Source: Caprimulgus europaeus (lineage: Eukaryota > Chordata > Aves > Caprimulgiformes > Caprimulgidae). From it: 64,000 nt of DNA. This document shows positions 21,846-34,745 of this stretch, piece by piece. How positions within the stretch are numbered: the first letter of the stretch is position 1; each line of letters begins with the position of its first letter. A program made the translations under genes and the position numbers. Below the pieces are notes generated by a model. It was given only the letters and a program-made list of their open reading frames with translations. It ran no database searches and was not told the DNA's origin. The DNA lies in assembly GCA_907165065.1 (NCBI GenBank), contig OU015539.1, positions 18,444,816 to 18,508,815 of the forward strand, written 5' to 3'.

Positions 21846-23445
21846 CATTTATGACAGCCATCCGAAGAGGAATTATGTGTCAAATCTTGCTTAGCAAATC
21901 ATCTAGCACTGAGGGGCCAAGAGAGAAAACTATCTCTTCCCACACACTAACATCTTCACCATCAAACCACCTCTAACCACTTGAACTGCACGTCTACCAC
22001 TTCACTCTCGGCTTTTCAAAGGTGCTGCCTTCACTTCACTCTGGCAGTAACTTTCCCAGAGACAAGAGAAAAATGCTGAAATAAAACCAGACATGTATTT
22101 TATTTACAAATGCTCTCCTTCACCCAGATATCCTCTGTGCAGATGACACCACAGGAAATTCAGTGCTCAGGCCGTGTCCACTCCATGGCACTCACTGTGC
22201 CTTGCTCAGAAGCAGCTGTAAGTGTGAGAGGCGAGCACACTGCGGGATATGCCCAAGGAATCACCATTTTGGAGCACGTATATTAACTCCAGAAGGAACT
22301 TCTGCAGGTGGAATCTTACTGACTTCAATATGGCTCTTCAGACAAACCTGTCCTAGGAGGTGCAGTAATCCAAGTGCTCGTTCAGCGGAAGGGTTCGCAG
22401 TTTTCGGTCAGCTCCCGGGGGACAGCTCGCCCACTTGGCCGTTTGCATTACATCTGTTTCCACTCTCAGAGGGGTCAAAGACCAAGTGGAGAACACACCA
22501 CCCAGAAAGGACTGCTTGCTAATATGGCCAAAACATGCAGGGTGGGGGAGGAAGCAGCCAAAGCCCACAAAACACCCCACAGCATTTTCTGTATCTATTT
22601 TATTCTAATACTCTATTTTTTTCAGATATCCCTTATGAGGATGGGTCATCAGCACCAGAAGTCCACTTCTGTTACAGCCAGTCATTCCCTGAACGGATTT
22701 CATTGCATCAACACATCTCCAGCTTCTAGATGTTACAAGATTTTCAAAGCCTAGAAACCTTTGCTCCCTTTGCAACAGACAGAAAAGCAACCAACGGGAA
22801 TCTATGAACACACCAGAACCAGTCAAAAGCTGTTTGCTAAAGAGAAAACAAACCCAACTTCAGTTGGTAACAAAAGCCATTTGTGCTACAGCTCCACCCA
22901 GGCCACGTGCTTCTCAAACCCAAGCAGCCCTGAAGAACCTTCTCAGCCATTTCCATGTCAGCACATCTGCCCTAGGCAGCAACTCTCCAACCACCCAAAG
23001 CACGTGTTTATATGTGGGAGTAAGTCGAGCAGAACTAGTGGGACCTGTGACCTGCATAAAGTTAAGTCATTGCCCAAAGTGTGCCCAGCAGAGCCAGGTA
23101 TAGCCCAGATGTCACCAGTGATGCATTTCAGCCACAGCATGTGCCCACTCCAGCCATCTCCAGGTTTGTCACTGCAGCCAGAGCACAAGGATCCTGCTGT
23201 ATCTGCAAGTCAAATACAAACTGCTGGCCATTCTGCAAGAGACACTGTCATAGATGAAGATACAATTGCTCTTGGTATCAACTGTGGCCTTGCTTCACGG
23301 CTTCAGGAAGTGCCAAGACAGCTTTTGTAGCAGGAAATTATCTTTCATACCTAAAATCTTGGAGGCCATACACGTGGATTTGTATAAAGGTTTTGGTGAG
23401 GGATTGTTTCAAAGTTCTAATGCAAACTAAGATGCTGTTGGCTTC

Positions 23446-24014
23446 TGTGCTGGTTTGGGCTGGGGTGGAGTTAATTGTCTCCCTAGTCACTGGTGTGGGG
23501 CTGTGCTGTGGATTTGTGCTGGAAACAGTGTTGGGAACACAGGGATGGTTCGTTATTACTGAGCAGGGCTCACACAGAGTCGGGGGCTTTTCTGCTCCTC
23601 ACCCCACCAGTGAGCAGGCTGGGGGTGCAGAAGTTGGGAGGGGACACAGCTGGGACAGCTGACCCCAACTGACCAAAGGGACAGTCCAGACTGTATGGCA
23701 TCATGCTCAGCAGATAACGCTGGGGGAAGAAGAAGGAAAGGGGGGACGTTCAGAGTGATGGCGTTTGTCTTCCCCAGTCACTGTGATGGAGCCCTGCTGT
23801 CCTGGAGATGGCTGAGCACCTGCCTGCCCACGGGGAGCAGTGAGTGAATTCCTTGTTTGGCTTTGCTTGCACATGCAGCTTTACCTGTTGAACTGTCTTT
23901 ATCTCAACCCACCAGTTTTCTCACTTTTACCCTTCCCATTCTCTCCCCATCCCACCGGAGGGGGAGTGAGCAGCTGCATGGTGCTCAGTTGCCAGCTGGA
24001 GTTAAACCACTACA
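23446..24014 (-). mobile_element. Solo LTR, 569 bp, avian ERVL-type
   Basis: On the minus strand it starts TGTAGTGGTTTAACTCCAGC and ends CCAAACCAGCACA. Flanks GCTTC (23441-23445) and GCTAC (24015-24019) are a 5-bp duplication with one mismatch. It is the inverted counterpart of 48550-49122, sharing the GACAAACGCCATCACTCTGA block. There are no internal genes. Confidence 0.85.
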
Positions 24015-24044
24015 GCTACAAGAAAGACGTTTGCATGGACTGAA

Positions 24045-24190
24045 AACTGATTAGAATAGGAAACAAAGAGCAGAAAGAAGTTGTAGGGTTTCACAAGGAC
24101 AAGTGGCCACCAGTGAAGTTCCAGAGATCTGCGCTGGGGCCTCTGCTGTTCAACACACACAAAAGATCTGAAGAAGAAGGGAACAGTGGG
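24045..24190 (+). mobile_element. Ancient CR1 remnant, internal region
   Basis: Blocks such as AATAGGAAACAAAGAGCAG, TCTGCGCTGGGGCCTCTGCT and GTTCAACA resemble the reverse-transcriptase part of old amniote CR1 elements. It is highly decayed and abuts the LTR at 23446-24014. Confidence 0.5.
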
Positions 24191-24601
24191 AGGATATTGG
24201 CTTTAACTGAACTGCCAGAGGGTCTCATGACAGCAAGCATCGAGGGGATTATGTCTCCATCCAACACTACTGATCACTGCTGAAGACGATACTGCACTAG
24301 ACAGATCTCTGCTTCTACCCCACGCAGATAGTCTCATGCACTTAAGGTCCACTGACATGGCACAATAAACTGACTGATGTACCAGTCCTACAGCTCTTAT
24401 TGCCCAAATGTCCACTGCACCGTTTGGAATAAAAGCTGAGAAGCAATGGTGCAGACATACAGCTCAGATGACAAAGGCCAGAAGCTCTTCTAGAGACATG
24501 GGAACCTACACACCACGCAAACTAAGTTCATTTTGCACCAGGTAGCTTGGCCAGAGTTATGACTTCCAGTTATTAAAAAGCTCTCTGCACAATTTTCACA
24601 G

Positions 24602-24975
24602 TATCACAGAATGGTTGAGGTTGGAAGGGACCCCTGAATGTCATCTCATCCACTCTCCCTGCCCAAGCAGGGCCACCTATGGCCCAGGGCCATGTCAAGA
24701 TGGCTTTTGAGTATCCCCAAGGTTGGGGACTCCACAACCTTCCTAGGAAATCTGTGCCAGGGCTCAGTCACCCTCACAGTGAGAAAGTGTTTCCTGATGT
24801 TCAGAGGGAACCTCCAGTGTTTCAGTTTGTACCCACTGCCTCTGGTCCTGTCACCAGGCACCACTGACAAGAGCACTCCCCCTCCAGGAATTTATACCCA
24901 TTGAGAAGATGGCCCTTGAGCCTTCTCTCCTCCCGGCAGACCAGTACCTGCTCTTGCAGCGTGTCCTCACAGGAC
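24602..24975 (-). mobile_element. CR1 LINE fragment
   Basis: The 3' end begins ATCACAGAATGGTTGAGG. On the minus strand the frame retains DRTRGSGYKL and RFPRKVVESP blocks of the CR1 replicase end. Its subtype is related to 16302-16950. Confidence 0.88.
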
Positions 24976-26090
24976 AGACTCCCAGAAGAGGAGTTGCAAC
25001 ATCAGTTCAAGAACAGAAGCCTCTACAAAGGTGGAAGTGAAGGGCAGTTCATATGGACCACACCAACGGCCACATGATAGCCCTTAATGCCCTGTCAGGA
25101 AGGACTGTCACCGTCGAGGGCGCACGCTCCGCCTCGCCATCGGGTAGAGGCGGTCGGTCCCCAGCTCCATCACACCCCTGGCTCCTAGAGAAGCTCTGCA
25201 CAGCAGTACCAGGTTGAGACAACGCAGGAGCTGCTGCTCTTGCAAAGGCCATTTCCAGGCATGGACAGCATCTGAGATACATCAGGCTTAGCAATTCTAC
25301 ATCAGCCTAAGCAAGTACTGTAAAGATGCCACAATCATCTGTATCACAAGCCAAGGAAGATATGATCATGACTATTCCACAAAAGCCTCACTATGAAAAT
25401 GAACTGGAAAGATGAAATCAGTTTTGCACATTTTGTAAAGCTCTAGATAATCAGGATTCATTACCAAAAAAAGACTAATGACAAACAAACACCTGAGGAA
25501 GGAGCATGTTTGCTCTTCTCAAAGCTGGTCTCAAGTTTTCACACCCAAAGCAGCTGGTCACGCCTACAGTTCCAGCACTTTGCTCATGAATGAGATCTTT
25601 TCCAAACTATTTTTTTTTTTTAAATGAAACCTGGGTATAGAATGTTTTATTTTAAAGGAGGAAAGCAATTGCTCCTTTTTAAAGTCTCATCAGGTCAAAG
25701 AGTGTCAGAAACCCACAGGAAGATTCACAGAAGTTGCTGTGAAATCCTAGTGACAACATCACCTTTCCAGATCAGCAAGGATACAAAGAGCTTTACAAAC
25801 AGGAAGAAATGACAACTTAAAAGAAAACTGGTCTCAGCAGGAAAAAACCCTTGGTCAGCACAGAAGAGAAAGGCAGAAAAAAATATTTATAGTTGTTATT
25901 GCTGATTGGTTGTTAAGTTAACAATTAGACTAGCACCTGCTTACTGCTGGTAGAGATCTATGGAGTAAATGCAGTTTGCTTGGAGGTGGAGAACTTGGAC
26001 TTATCCATGGGCATTTCTCACCCATCAGAAACGCCCAACCTTAACCCCCTTCACTAACCCCATCCCTGTTCATCTTAGGGCAGGCAAAAA

Positions 26091-27005
26091 ATCAGAATCC
26101 CAGAATTGCCTGGATTGGAAAAGAACTTCAAGATCATCGAGTCCAACCATGAACCCAACACTGACCAGTCCCCAACTGACCCCTGTCCCTCAGCACTGTG
26201 TCTACACGACTCTTCAATCCCTCCAGGGATGGGGACTCCACCACTGCCCTGGGCAACCCCTTCCAATGCCTCAGAACCCTTTCAGCAAAGAAATTCTTCC
26301 TCACATCCCATCTCAACTGCCCTGGGCACAGCTTGAGGCCATTTCCTCTTGTCCTGTCCCTTGGTCCTTGGTTGAACAGACCCACCCCCATCTCTCTCCA
26401 CCCTCCTTGCAGGGACTTGGACAGAGCCAGAAGGTCTCCCCTCAGCCTCCTTTTCTCCAGGCTCAGCACCCCCAGTTCCCTCAGCCGGGAACTCAGCACA
26501 CTTGTGCTCCAGACCCTTCCCCAGCTCCGTTCCCTTCTCTGGACACGCTCCAGCACCTCCAGGTCCTTCTTGGAGTCAGGGGCCCAACACTGAACCCAGC
26601 ACTCGAGCTGTGGCCTCACCAGTGCCCAGTCCAGGGGGACAATCACTGCCCTGGTCCTGCTGGCCAGGCTATTGCTGATCCAGACCAGGATGCCCTTGGC
26701 CTTCTTGGCCACCTGGGCACTCTGCTGGCTCATGCTCAGCTGCTGTTGCCCAACACCCCCTGGTCTCTCTCTGCCCAGCAGCTCTCCCCCCACTCCTCCC
26801 CAAGCCTGTCTCGCTGCTGGGGGTCGTTGAGGCCAAAATACAGAACCCAGCACTTGGCCTTATTAAAACTCACACAGTTGGTCCTGGCCCATGGATCCAG
26901 CCTGGCCAGATCCCCTGCAGAGCCTCCTGACCCTCCAGCAGATCAACACTCCCACGCAGCTTGGTGTTATCTGCAAACTGACTGAGGGTGCACTTGATCC
27001 CCTCA
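26091..27005 (-). mobile_element. CR1 LINE fragment, longest copy in the window
   Basis: About 0.9 kb from the 3' end (AATCCCAGAATTGCCTGG) upstream into the replicase C-terminus. A minus-strand frame of 239 residues carries AKKAKGILVWIS, VLERVQRRERSW and RDRTRGNG blocks. The segment beyond about 26740 encodes sequence farther upstream in ORF2. No catalytic YxDD motif is present. Confidence 0.92.
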
Positions 27006-30000
27006 AATCACAGAGCTTCTTTTCCACCATGCTCTCCTTTCTAATTAGATACAGGAACTGAGGTCCAGATGCTACTGCCAGCAAAGAGATGTGCTGATGA
27101 TGTAAGGTTTCATCACAAGGATGATGATGCAAAGGAGCTTTGCTGACACAGCCCCACCAGTCCAAACTCGGTATTCTGGGTCAGCCCACAGCACGACAGG
27201 GCAGCAGTTCAGAAGAGTAGAGTGTAGGTGAGACAGGTGGAAAAAGTGGTGTGAGAAGACTGAGCCACTGGTGTACAGCTACAGGAGGAACTGGGCAGAG
27301 CTGGAAACAAAAATCAAACCTCTTGAAGTCCAGCTCAGTCCGTAAGCAACAAGACAGTCTGCTGTTCCCATGAAAGCTAATATTTAGTAAGAATGTCACT
27401 AAGAGCATCTCAGGGACATCCAGAAGCACCTGCTGTGGGGTTTGTCATTTCTGGAGGAGAAGGGGAGTGTTCCTACCACATCAATCACGTACAAACCAGA
27501 AGCAGCCACCGGTAAGATTCCGGGGATGATGTGCACTGAGAAATGAGGAAGTGAAGAGGCAGCACAAACGCTCACAGCAGCCTCCCCTCCAGTAACAGCT
27601 TGCTTGATCTTAAATGGATCCCCAGTAGTTCCCTCCAACCAGTTTGCATTCCTAATGCTCTGCCTTCATTCCCTGTTCTTCAACTTATTCCCAGCTCATG
27701 AATAGGGATGAGTTTTGCCCTCACCCAATCACACGTGCTCAGTTCCTGCTGACTTCCACAAAATTTCTCTGTCCTAACAGACCCATTTCACAGCAGTTTC
27801 TGATCTGTCCAGAGGGAGTAAAAGGAAAAAAAAAATCAATTTGGAGTGTGGACATTTACCAGGCAAACACTTGTAACTGTTTTCTTGCTGTCAGGAATTA
27901 CTGCACCTTTAGGGGAAGCAAAGTCTAATAAAAGCCTGGATACAGCAGAACTACAGCAGAAAGCACAGGAAAAATCAAGTGTAAAATAGCATTGTATGCA
28001 ACCAGAGAGCCACTTCTCCGAGACTGTCACAGCATTTGCGCAAAGAGATGGAAGAATGCAAAGGTTTATCCTGCTTTTTAATACAGAGAAGCCAAACAAA
28101 GATACAGAAGATGACTCAGCAAAAGAACATGCTTAATCCTATTAAAATTAATGAGATTTCACCCTAGTCTCCACACACAAGTTGTATTGGGAGTTTAGCT
28201 TAAGTGGATTTAAACTCAGATTTAGTTAAAGTGCTGCAAAGTCTCCCCAAGCCAAACAAATATAAATCCAACACAAACATACACACAAAATTCAATGCAA
28301 ATTTCATCCAATCACTTTTTTCTCTTTCTCCTTTTTTTAGTAAAATAAAACCTAAAACCAGCACTCCTTCTCCAGTTGCAGCATGCACTCAAGTGTTTGG
28401 CTGAATTATTGCAAAAGCAGCTCCCCAGGCCTGGCACCAAGGCAGCTGGAGCTCAGGGGAGGTGACCCCAACACCTCTGTGGCCAGGCAGAGGCAAGAGG
28501 GCCATGGTTAGCAGAAGCTGAGGTGGTCACGAAGAGGCCTTGCTGAGTGTCTCAGTAAATCAAAAAACGGCCCTTGTACACACACAGACAACCTCCCCTT
28601 CCCCCTGTGGGTATTTCAGGATAACAGAGGTAGCTGTGGGGGCTTGGATGCTCCACAGCCACGTCTGGAGTTGTCCTTGAGGGGACGCAGCTCAGCTGAG
28701 ACTGCCCGAGCAGAGGTGACGGGAGCTGTGGCGATGTGCAGAGATAAGCCAGGCATGGAACTGCAACCTGCACCGACCACACAGACCGAACCTCCTGCTC
28801 AAATGGAGGACCCAGGTGGTTCCTCAAGCAGGTGCAAGTGGTACAAATGGATTGTGGGTTCTGCCATGTCCATTGGGGGACAGTCCAGCTGACTGCAAAT
28901 AGACAAGTACCCCTAGCCCTGACTCTCTGCCCTCCATTCCTTTCTTCATACCACATTGTTCTACAAGAAAAAACAAGCAAGCACCTAGCGTGCTTTCCCA
29001 TGGGTTGTCATCATGTGAGCTGGGAGGAAAGGGCGTGATAGAAAACCCAAGCTCACACACTGTCATTCCAGAGATGTCATGTTCTGCAAAGCACATTTGA
29101 AGACCAGCTCCACAGCGATGGAGCCATCAGGGAACGTTTCAGTCCCATCCTGTCCGACAACACGGCCCAGCACCAACTCTGCCAGTCCAGTAGCACCTCC
29201 ACCTCTGAGCTCTGAAACCCAAGAGCTGACCCTTAAGGCCAAGCCCACAACAGCAAAGAAAGACAAAGCCAGCAAAGGCAATGGAAGACTGCCAGAAGTT
29301 TTGGCACCTACACTGATCAAAATTCAAAACTGTCCAGAGGAAATTTCTTTTTAGTGACAGTCACAATAACAGCACAGCAGAGCCATCAGCTAATGCAGGG
29401 TTTCCACAAATACACCTAAAGAAGCACAGCAACGAGGAAGCCAGACAGCACACCAGCAAGTAGCTAGGTGCTGCTCCACACACCAGCGAGGCAAGCATGT
29501 GGTTCTACTGAGCATCAAAACCTACTTCTGCAGCTCTTGCCAGGCACTTCTGCTGGATATGCTGCTGAGTGCACAGTCAGCTCCTGTCTACACTCATTTC
29601 CAGGGCTAGCAGCTTTCTTACAGCCCAGCTGTCAACTCATGAGCCCCACTGACTCCCCCAAGCCTATGTTGTAGAAAGGGAACCACAACTTTAGTCCAAG
29701 GGAGCAGAACTGACAGGAGAAACAAATGCATTAAGTGCAACAGTCCAGAGAGAGAGTTCAATTGTGGTTTACTTCACAGGACTTCTTGGCTTCCTGGTCA
29801 ATAAAGTCAACAGGCCTTTGGGAGTCCCTCCCAGACCAAAGGGGCTGGGTGTCATTGACCAGTGGGGTACAACAAAGGGTTACACCTGCAGGACAGGCTG
29901 GAAGCTGGGAAGGGACGCAACCACACTGAGCCAGCGTCAGATGGCATCCAGCAACACTGCACACAGTAAGGATATTGCCCTCCAGGTCCTGTTAAGAGCA

Positions 30001-30800
30001 GGAGGAAAAAAGCCACCAATATCATCTACTTTGGCTCCTGGTGCAGCAGAAGCTCTGGATTTTCATCCAGCAATTACTGTGCCGGGGTGGGGGAGATGGG
30101 AAGGGAATCTCATCTACCACACCAGTGACCTTTGTACCAGCTCTGTGTTTGTAGGAATGAACACCTCCTTCTGAAAATCATCTGATCCCAATTTAAACAC
30201 TTCAAAGGGCAAGTGGCCAGCTGGGGTGGATTGTCCCTGCTCTGCAGGGAGCCTTAGCAATGCACAGCAGCTGAGGATCCCACACCAGTGCCAGTGAATC
30301 CACTGCTTCTTCCCCCAGCTTCTCCAGTGCTTAATTGCTCTTGCTATTAGAAGTTTGTATCAAACACAAAGCAACAATTAAAGGGCAAGGATCAATCTAA
30401 ACGAGACATTAGCAGTGCCTGAACACACTGGCATGTGGGGCCCAGCAATGAGAGCAGAACAGGTCAGAGCAGATGGCTCTGAGCGTGGCTGTTCAGCACA
30501 CACACGTGGGCAACGCGGATCTCCACGTGGAGACGAGCAAACGCGCATGCACGGCCCCGGCCACCCACCCTCCTGCTCCCAGCCAGCAGCCCAGCGTGGC
30601 TCAGAGCACCCACCTGAGCCAGGACAAAGCAGCTGCTGTGATACACCTGGGTGGTGGGTACACACCAGAGCAACAACTGCATTCCTCCTACATCCAGGTC
30701 CCCTGCAATTCTTCACTGCACACCCGCTGCCATAAACCCCTGCTGGGCCTGCTCACGGCACCTGCAGTTACTAACACTACGTTCAAGCATGGATGGTGAC

Positions 30801-30866
30801 ACCTAGAACACACACCTGGTTAGCATCACAGGTACCTAGAGCACACACCTGGTTAGCATCACGGGT
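30801..30866. repeat. Direct tandem duplication, 2 x 33 bp
   Basis: Units 30801-30833 and 30834-30866 (ACCTAGAACACACACCTGGT...) differ at two positions, both A to G. This is a recent local duplication with no coding sense. Confidence 0.9.
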
Positions 30867-31748
30867 CAGAGCATGGGGAGACACCAGCTGAGCTGTACAC
30901 TAGAAGCTGCATGGAGAATTTTTATCCATGCCTTTAATTTAAAAAAAAAAAAAAGAAAAAAAAAGGCAAGAAGCTACCCAAACAAATCAATTCTGCATGG
31001 TTTCTTCAAGGAGTTCTGGACATTTCCAGCACGCACTGGAAAAAACATCTCCATTCCTTAACGTCCCAGTAACATCTTCCCTTGAAACTTTACTAAGTCA
31101 CGTACAACTGAAGAAGTCACCTACTACATTTAAAAGGAGCTCCATCACCCTGTAATCCAGGGTAGGGAGCCAGATATTTTACAGGCATTATCAGGCCTTC
31201 AGCACGGATGTTCTTCATCACTGAAGCTTGAAATGTTGCTTGCAGATTACTCCCCTCGCCTTTAAAAAGTCTGTGCCAGGAGAATTCCCTTACGAGGCAG
31301 AGATTAGAGTTTGCATGGATATGCCAATCGGAATTCCAAGAGCAGATAATCAGATCCAAAGTCTGTTAATAAATCCAGCAGGGAATTTGCAATTGAAATT
31401 TAAAAAAAAAAAAAAAAAAAGATGTCTGCATCCTGTTAAGAGGGAGGCAGGCTGGAATTGCCCCCAGAAAAGAGCTAAAACAATGTATGTGTGTATAGAT
31501 ACGTCGTATGTATCTATGAACTAGAACCAAGCAAAAGCATGCACAGCAAGTGCACTAATTGTAATGTAATAAGGTAATAAGTGCTTTACTACAGAGGTGA
31601 AAGCTAATAAAAACGGTTAGATTTCTTCTAATCTGTCCATTACCATGTAATGAACTGCAGTAACATCCAGAGTAGTCGATGATTATGGTAGATGAGGAAG
31701 ATTAATACAGAAATAAATGGACTTTTGAGAGAGAGACACTGCAACAAC

Positions 31749-32280
31749 ATAGAACCCCAGACTGGTTTGGGTTGGAAGGGACCTCAAAGCTCATCCAGTC
31801 CCAACCCCCCTGCCAGCAGCAGGGACACCTTCCACTAGACCAGGTTGCTCAAAGCCTCATCCAACCTGGCCCAGAACACTTCCAGGGAGGAGCAGCCACA
31901 GCTTCTCTGGACAACCTGGGCCAGGGTCTCACCACCCTCACACCAAAGAATTTCTTCCTCACATCTCAGCTCCATCTCCCCTCTGACACTTTCAAGCCAT
32001 CACCCCTTGTCCTGTCACTCCCTGCCCTTGGCCAAAGTCCCTCCCCACCTTCCTGGAGCCTCTTCAGGTACTGGGAGGCCACTGGAAGGTCTCCCTGGAG
32101 CCTTCTCTTCTCCAGGCTGAACAGCCCCAACTCTCTCAGCCTGTCCTCACAGCAGAGCTGCTCCAGCCCTGGCATCATCCTCGTGGCCTCCTCTGGACTG
32201 GCTCCAGTAGCTCCATGTCCTTGTGCTGTTGGTGGCCCCAGCACTGGAGGCAGCACTGCAGGTGGGGTCTCAGGAGAGTG
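31749..32280 (-). mobile_element. CR1 LINE fragment (GGAGCAGCCAC subtype)
   Basis: The 3' end begins ATAGAACCCCAGACTGG. It is closely similar to 5208-5740 and ends at the same GGTGGGGTCTCA block, which is an internal CR1 sequence, so both copies are truncated at nearly the same place. Confidence 0.9.
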
Positions 32281-33125
32281 GATTACAGACATGCATCTTA
32301 TCACCTAGTTTTCGAAGGTTCTGCTCAGCCACAAACCCTCTGAGGTCTAAAGGGCACCAAACGCTCACTATCAGCGAGTTTACCTCACTCGGCAAGGCTG
32401 CAGCTCCGCTCGAGGTGGGCTGGGCCAGTGTTTCTGTGGGTCTGTTCCTCCAGCAAGCAGTTGGTTTCCTCACTTTGACAGGAACCAGGAGTGCTGCTGC
32501 ATGGCCAAGCCTGGCAGGGATCAGTCAGGTAACGGGAAGGACATCAGGCTCTGGATGGGGCCCCAAAACCAATCTTTTCTTCAACAATCCTAAAAGACAA
32601 AGTTTGGGAGATAGCAGAGGGAAGGTGAAAGGATTCCCTGGATCCAGCAGCAGGAGCTCCACTGCGACAGGCTAACGGCACAGGGCTGGAGGGGAGAGCA
32701 AAGAACTCCATTATCGGTTATTTCTGATTCTAGCATTTACGGGATCCAGCCAAGACCTTGCTGACAGCGCCCAAACACCGCTAAAGCCACCGAAAACCTT
32801 CCCGTGAGGCACGGCAAGACAGAAGGGCTCGGTGTGACACCGCACAGGGCGCCAGTCCCTCTGCAAAGTCCATCTCAACCGGGCGCACTCGCCGGGGTTT
32901 CCTCGGACGCGAGACACGTTCACGTACCCGGGACGCGCGGGTGACCCGCACGCTGACACCGTGTGCTCCCTACGGTTCGCGGAGCCTAAACCCGCCGGGT
33001 GCCGGTGACTGACCCCCGAGGCCACCAGCCCGTCCCCCCGCTCACTTCCCCCAGACCCGGTCCCGCCGGCCACGCACCGGCCCGCGCTGCGCGGGGGAGA
33101 ACACTCACTGGCACGTTCATCTCCA

Positions 33126-33131
33126 ACTTAC
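33126..33131 (-). other. Candidate splice donor of the non-coding first exon
   Basis: GTAAGT on the minus strand after CCAC, at the edge of the CpG island facing C11orf24. It is a good donor in the right place to join the acceptor at 8796. This is inference only. Confidence 0.4.
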
Positions 33132-33626
33132 GTGGCAGCTCACGGGAACGGCTGCCGAGCCCCTGATCACTCCCCCGCTCGCCCGCCCGCCCAGGCCGCG
33201 GCCACCCGGCCCCGGCCCCGGCCCCGGCCCGGCCCGGCCCGGCCCCGTCCCGCCCGCGCTGCGCTCCGCTTCGCCCTGCAGCGTCTCAACCAGCCCCCGC
33301 AGCGCCTCAACCTGCCCCTACAGAGCCCCGCCATGGGCCGGGCTCGGCCCGTTCCGTTCCTGCCTCCCCAGGCCCAGGACGCGCCCCCGACCCGGACCCG
33401 CCGCTCACCCCGGCGAAGGCGGCCGCTCGCCCGGCACCGGCGCGGCCCCGCGGGCAGGGAGGGGGGAGGAGCCTGCCGCCCCGCCCCGGACACGCCCCCG
33501 GCTCTCATTGGCCCGCCGGCTCATATCCCCGCCCCTTTCCCGCCTCCTTCCCTCCCGCCCCGCCCCCTCTGCCCGCGCCGGCCGCGAGCAGCGCTTCTCA
33601 CCCCGGAAACACCGTGGCGCTGGGGA

Positions 33627-33640
33627 CGGAAGTGACGTAA
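33627..33640 (+). promoter_or_regulatory. Composite ETS/CRE promoter motif
   Basis: CGGAAGTGACGTAA combines an ETS core (CGGAAGTG) with an ATF/CREB-like half (TGACGTAA). This pairing is typical of TATA-less housekeeping promoters. An inverted CCAAT box follows 13 bases later. Confidence 0.65.
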
Positions 33641-34251
33641 CTGCGGGCGTGGATTGGGGCGGAAGCGGCTCAGGGGCCCCGGCGGCGGCGGGGCGGGGCC
33701 ACAGGCGGGCCCGTGCGGCGCGGGGAACCGGGCCGGGAGCGGGAGCACGAGCTCGGCACCGCCCGCCCCCCGTGGCTGCGCCCCGCCCCGTCCCCTCAGG
33801 GAGAGCCTGGCCGCGGCCCCTGGCCTGGCGTGTCCGTGCAGGTACAGCGGCCCCGGGCGCGGGTACCGAGTCTCGGTTACCCCGGGGGAGCTGCCCAGCT
33901 GGAGAGGCGGGTCCTGCGAGCAGGGCGCTCCCGGGAGCAGCTTCTCTGCTGAGGTACCGGCGCTCCCCGGGATGCTCGGAACCCCCGCTCCAGCTCCGCC
34001 AGCTCCCGGCAGCCTGGGCGGAGCGGCGGTTGGCGGAGCTCAGTGCCACACCCGCGCGGTGCCCGTATCCCTGCCGGCACACGGGCTGTGCGCTGAGCGA
34101 AGGGGAAGGGCTGGGTTAGCTGGGTCCAAACTTTCACAGTCACCACCGAGGAGGAAAAGTTGGGAAGATGCACAGAGAGCAGCTGCCTCCTGCCCTGGGC
34201 TGAGAGAAACATGGACACCGCCAGCACTGGGCACAACGGTCCCGTCTGAAC

Positions 34252-34745
34252 ATGAGCCAGCAGAGTGCCCAGGTGGCCAAGAAAGCCAACAGCATCCTGG
34301 CCTGGATCAGCACCAGTGTGGCCAGTAGGACCAGGGCAGTGCTGGTCCCTCTGTCCTGGGCACTGGTGGGGCTGCAGCTTGAGTGCTGGGTTCAGTGATG
34401 GGCCCCTGACTCCAAGAAGGACCTGGAGGTGCTGGAGCGTGTCCAGAGAAGGGAACGGAGCTGGGGAAGGGTCTGGAGCACAAGTGTGCTGAGTTCCCGG
34501 CTGAGGGAACTGGGGGTGTTGAGCCTGGAGAAAAGGAGGCTGAGGGGAGACCTTGTGGCTCTGTCCAAGTCCCTGCAAGGAGGGTGGAGAGAGGTGGGGG
34601 TGGGTCTGTTCAACCAAGGACCAAGGGACAGGACAAGAGGAAATGGGCTCCAGTTGTGGCCAGGGCAGTTGAGATTGGATGTGAGGAAGAAAAATTTCTT
34701 CACTCAAAGGGTTCTCTGGCACAGGGAGGTGCTTTAGTCCCCATC
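34252..34745 (+). mobile_element. CR1 LINE fragment, left part, split by an LTR
   Basis: A plus-strand CR1 from a replicase block (AACATGAGCCAGCAGAGTG, reading [15 protein letters not shown]-like) to GTCCCCATC. It continues after the LTR at 35723 with CTGGAGGGGTTT. Frames with VLERVQRRERSW and DRTRGNG identify it. Confidence 0.92.

Larger units (their letters stand above)
8797..33131 (-). other. Putative first intron of C11orf24
   Basis: The ATG exon has a clear upstream acceptor (8797-8820) and the nearest promoter-like CpG island begins near 32.87 kb with a GTAAGT donor at 33131-33126. I therefore infer a 24-kb intron. It holds CR1 copies, three LTR sequences and unremarkable DNA. Intervals without a recognised element include 9650-12813, 17000-20950, 21431-23445, 25000-26090 and 27010-31748. 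An internal alternative first exon cannot be excluded. Confidence 0.45.
32870..34085. promoter_or_regulatory. CpG island, likely C11orf24 promoter, perhaps bidirectional
   Basis: This is the only CpG-dense stretch in the window. It contains GC boxes (for example GGGGCGGGGCC near 33690), a (CCCGG/CCCCGG) run at 33206-33246, inverted CCAAT boxes (33507-33511, 33653-33657) and an ETS/CRE composite at 33627-33640. On the minus strand a GTAAGT donor lies at 33131-33126. On the plus strand CAG/GTACAG (33841) and GAG/GTACCG (33952) are possible donors. Long open frames here reflect GC richness and lack any recognisable protein. Confidence 0.75.

Noticed and set aside
25969-26985. 338-residue plus-strand frame, with similar Pro/Gln/His-rich frames at 13085, 33877 and 39346
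   Set aside because: This is the antisense of the CR1 replicase end. The same peptide recurs at every copy, as expected of a repeat and not of a gene family.
33132-34328. Long open frames over the CpG island (up to 225 residues)
   Set aside because: GC-rich sequence lacks stop codons by chance. The predicted proteins are Ala/Arg/Pro-rich with no domain, and the frames overlap on both strands.
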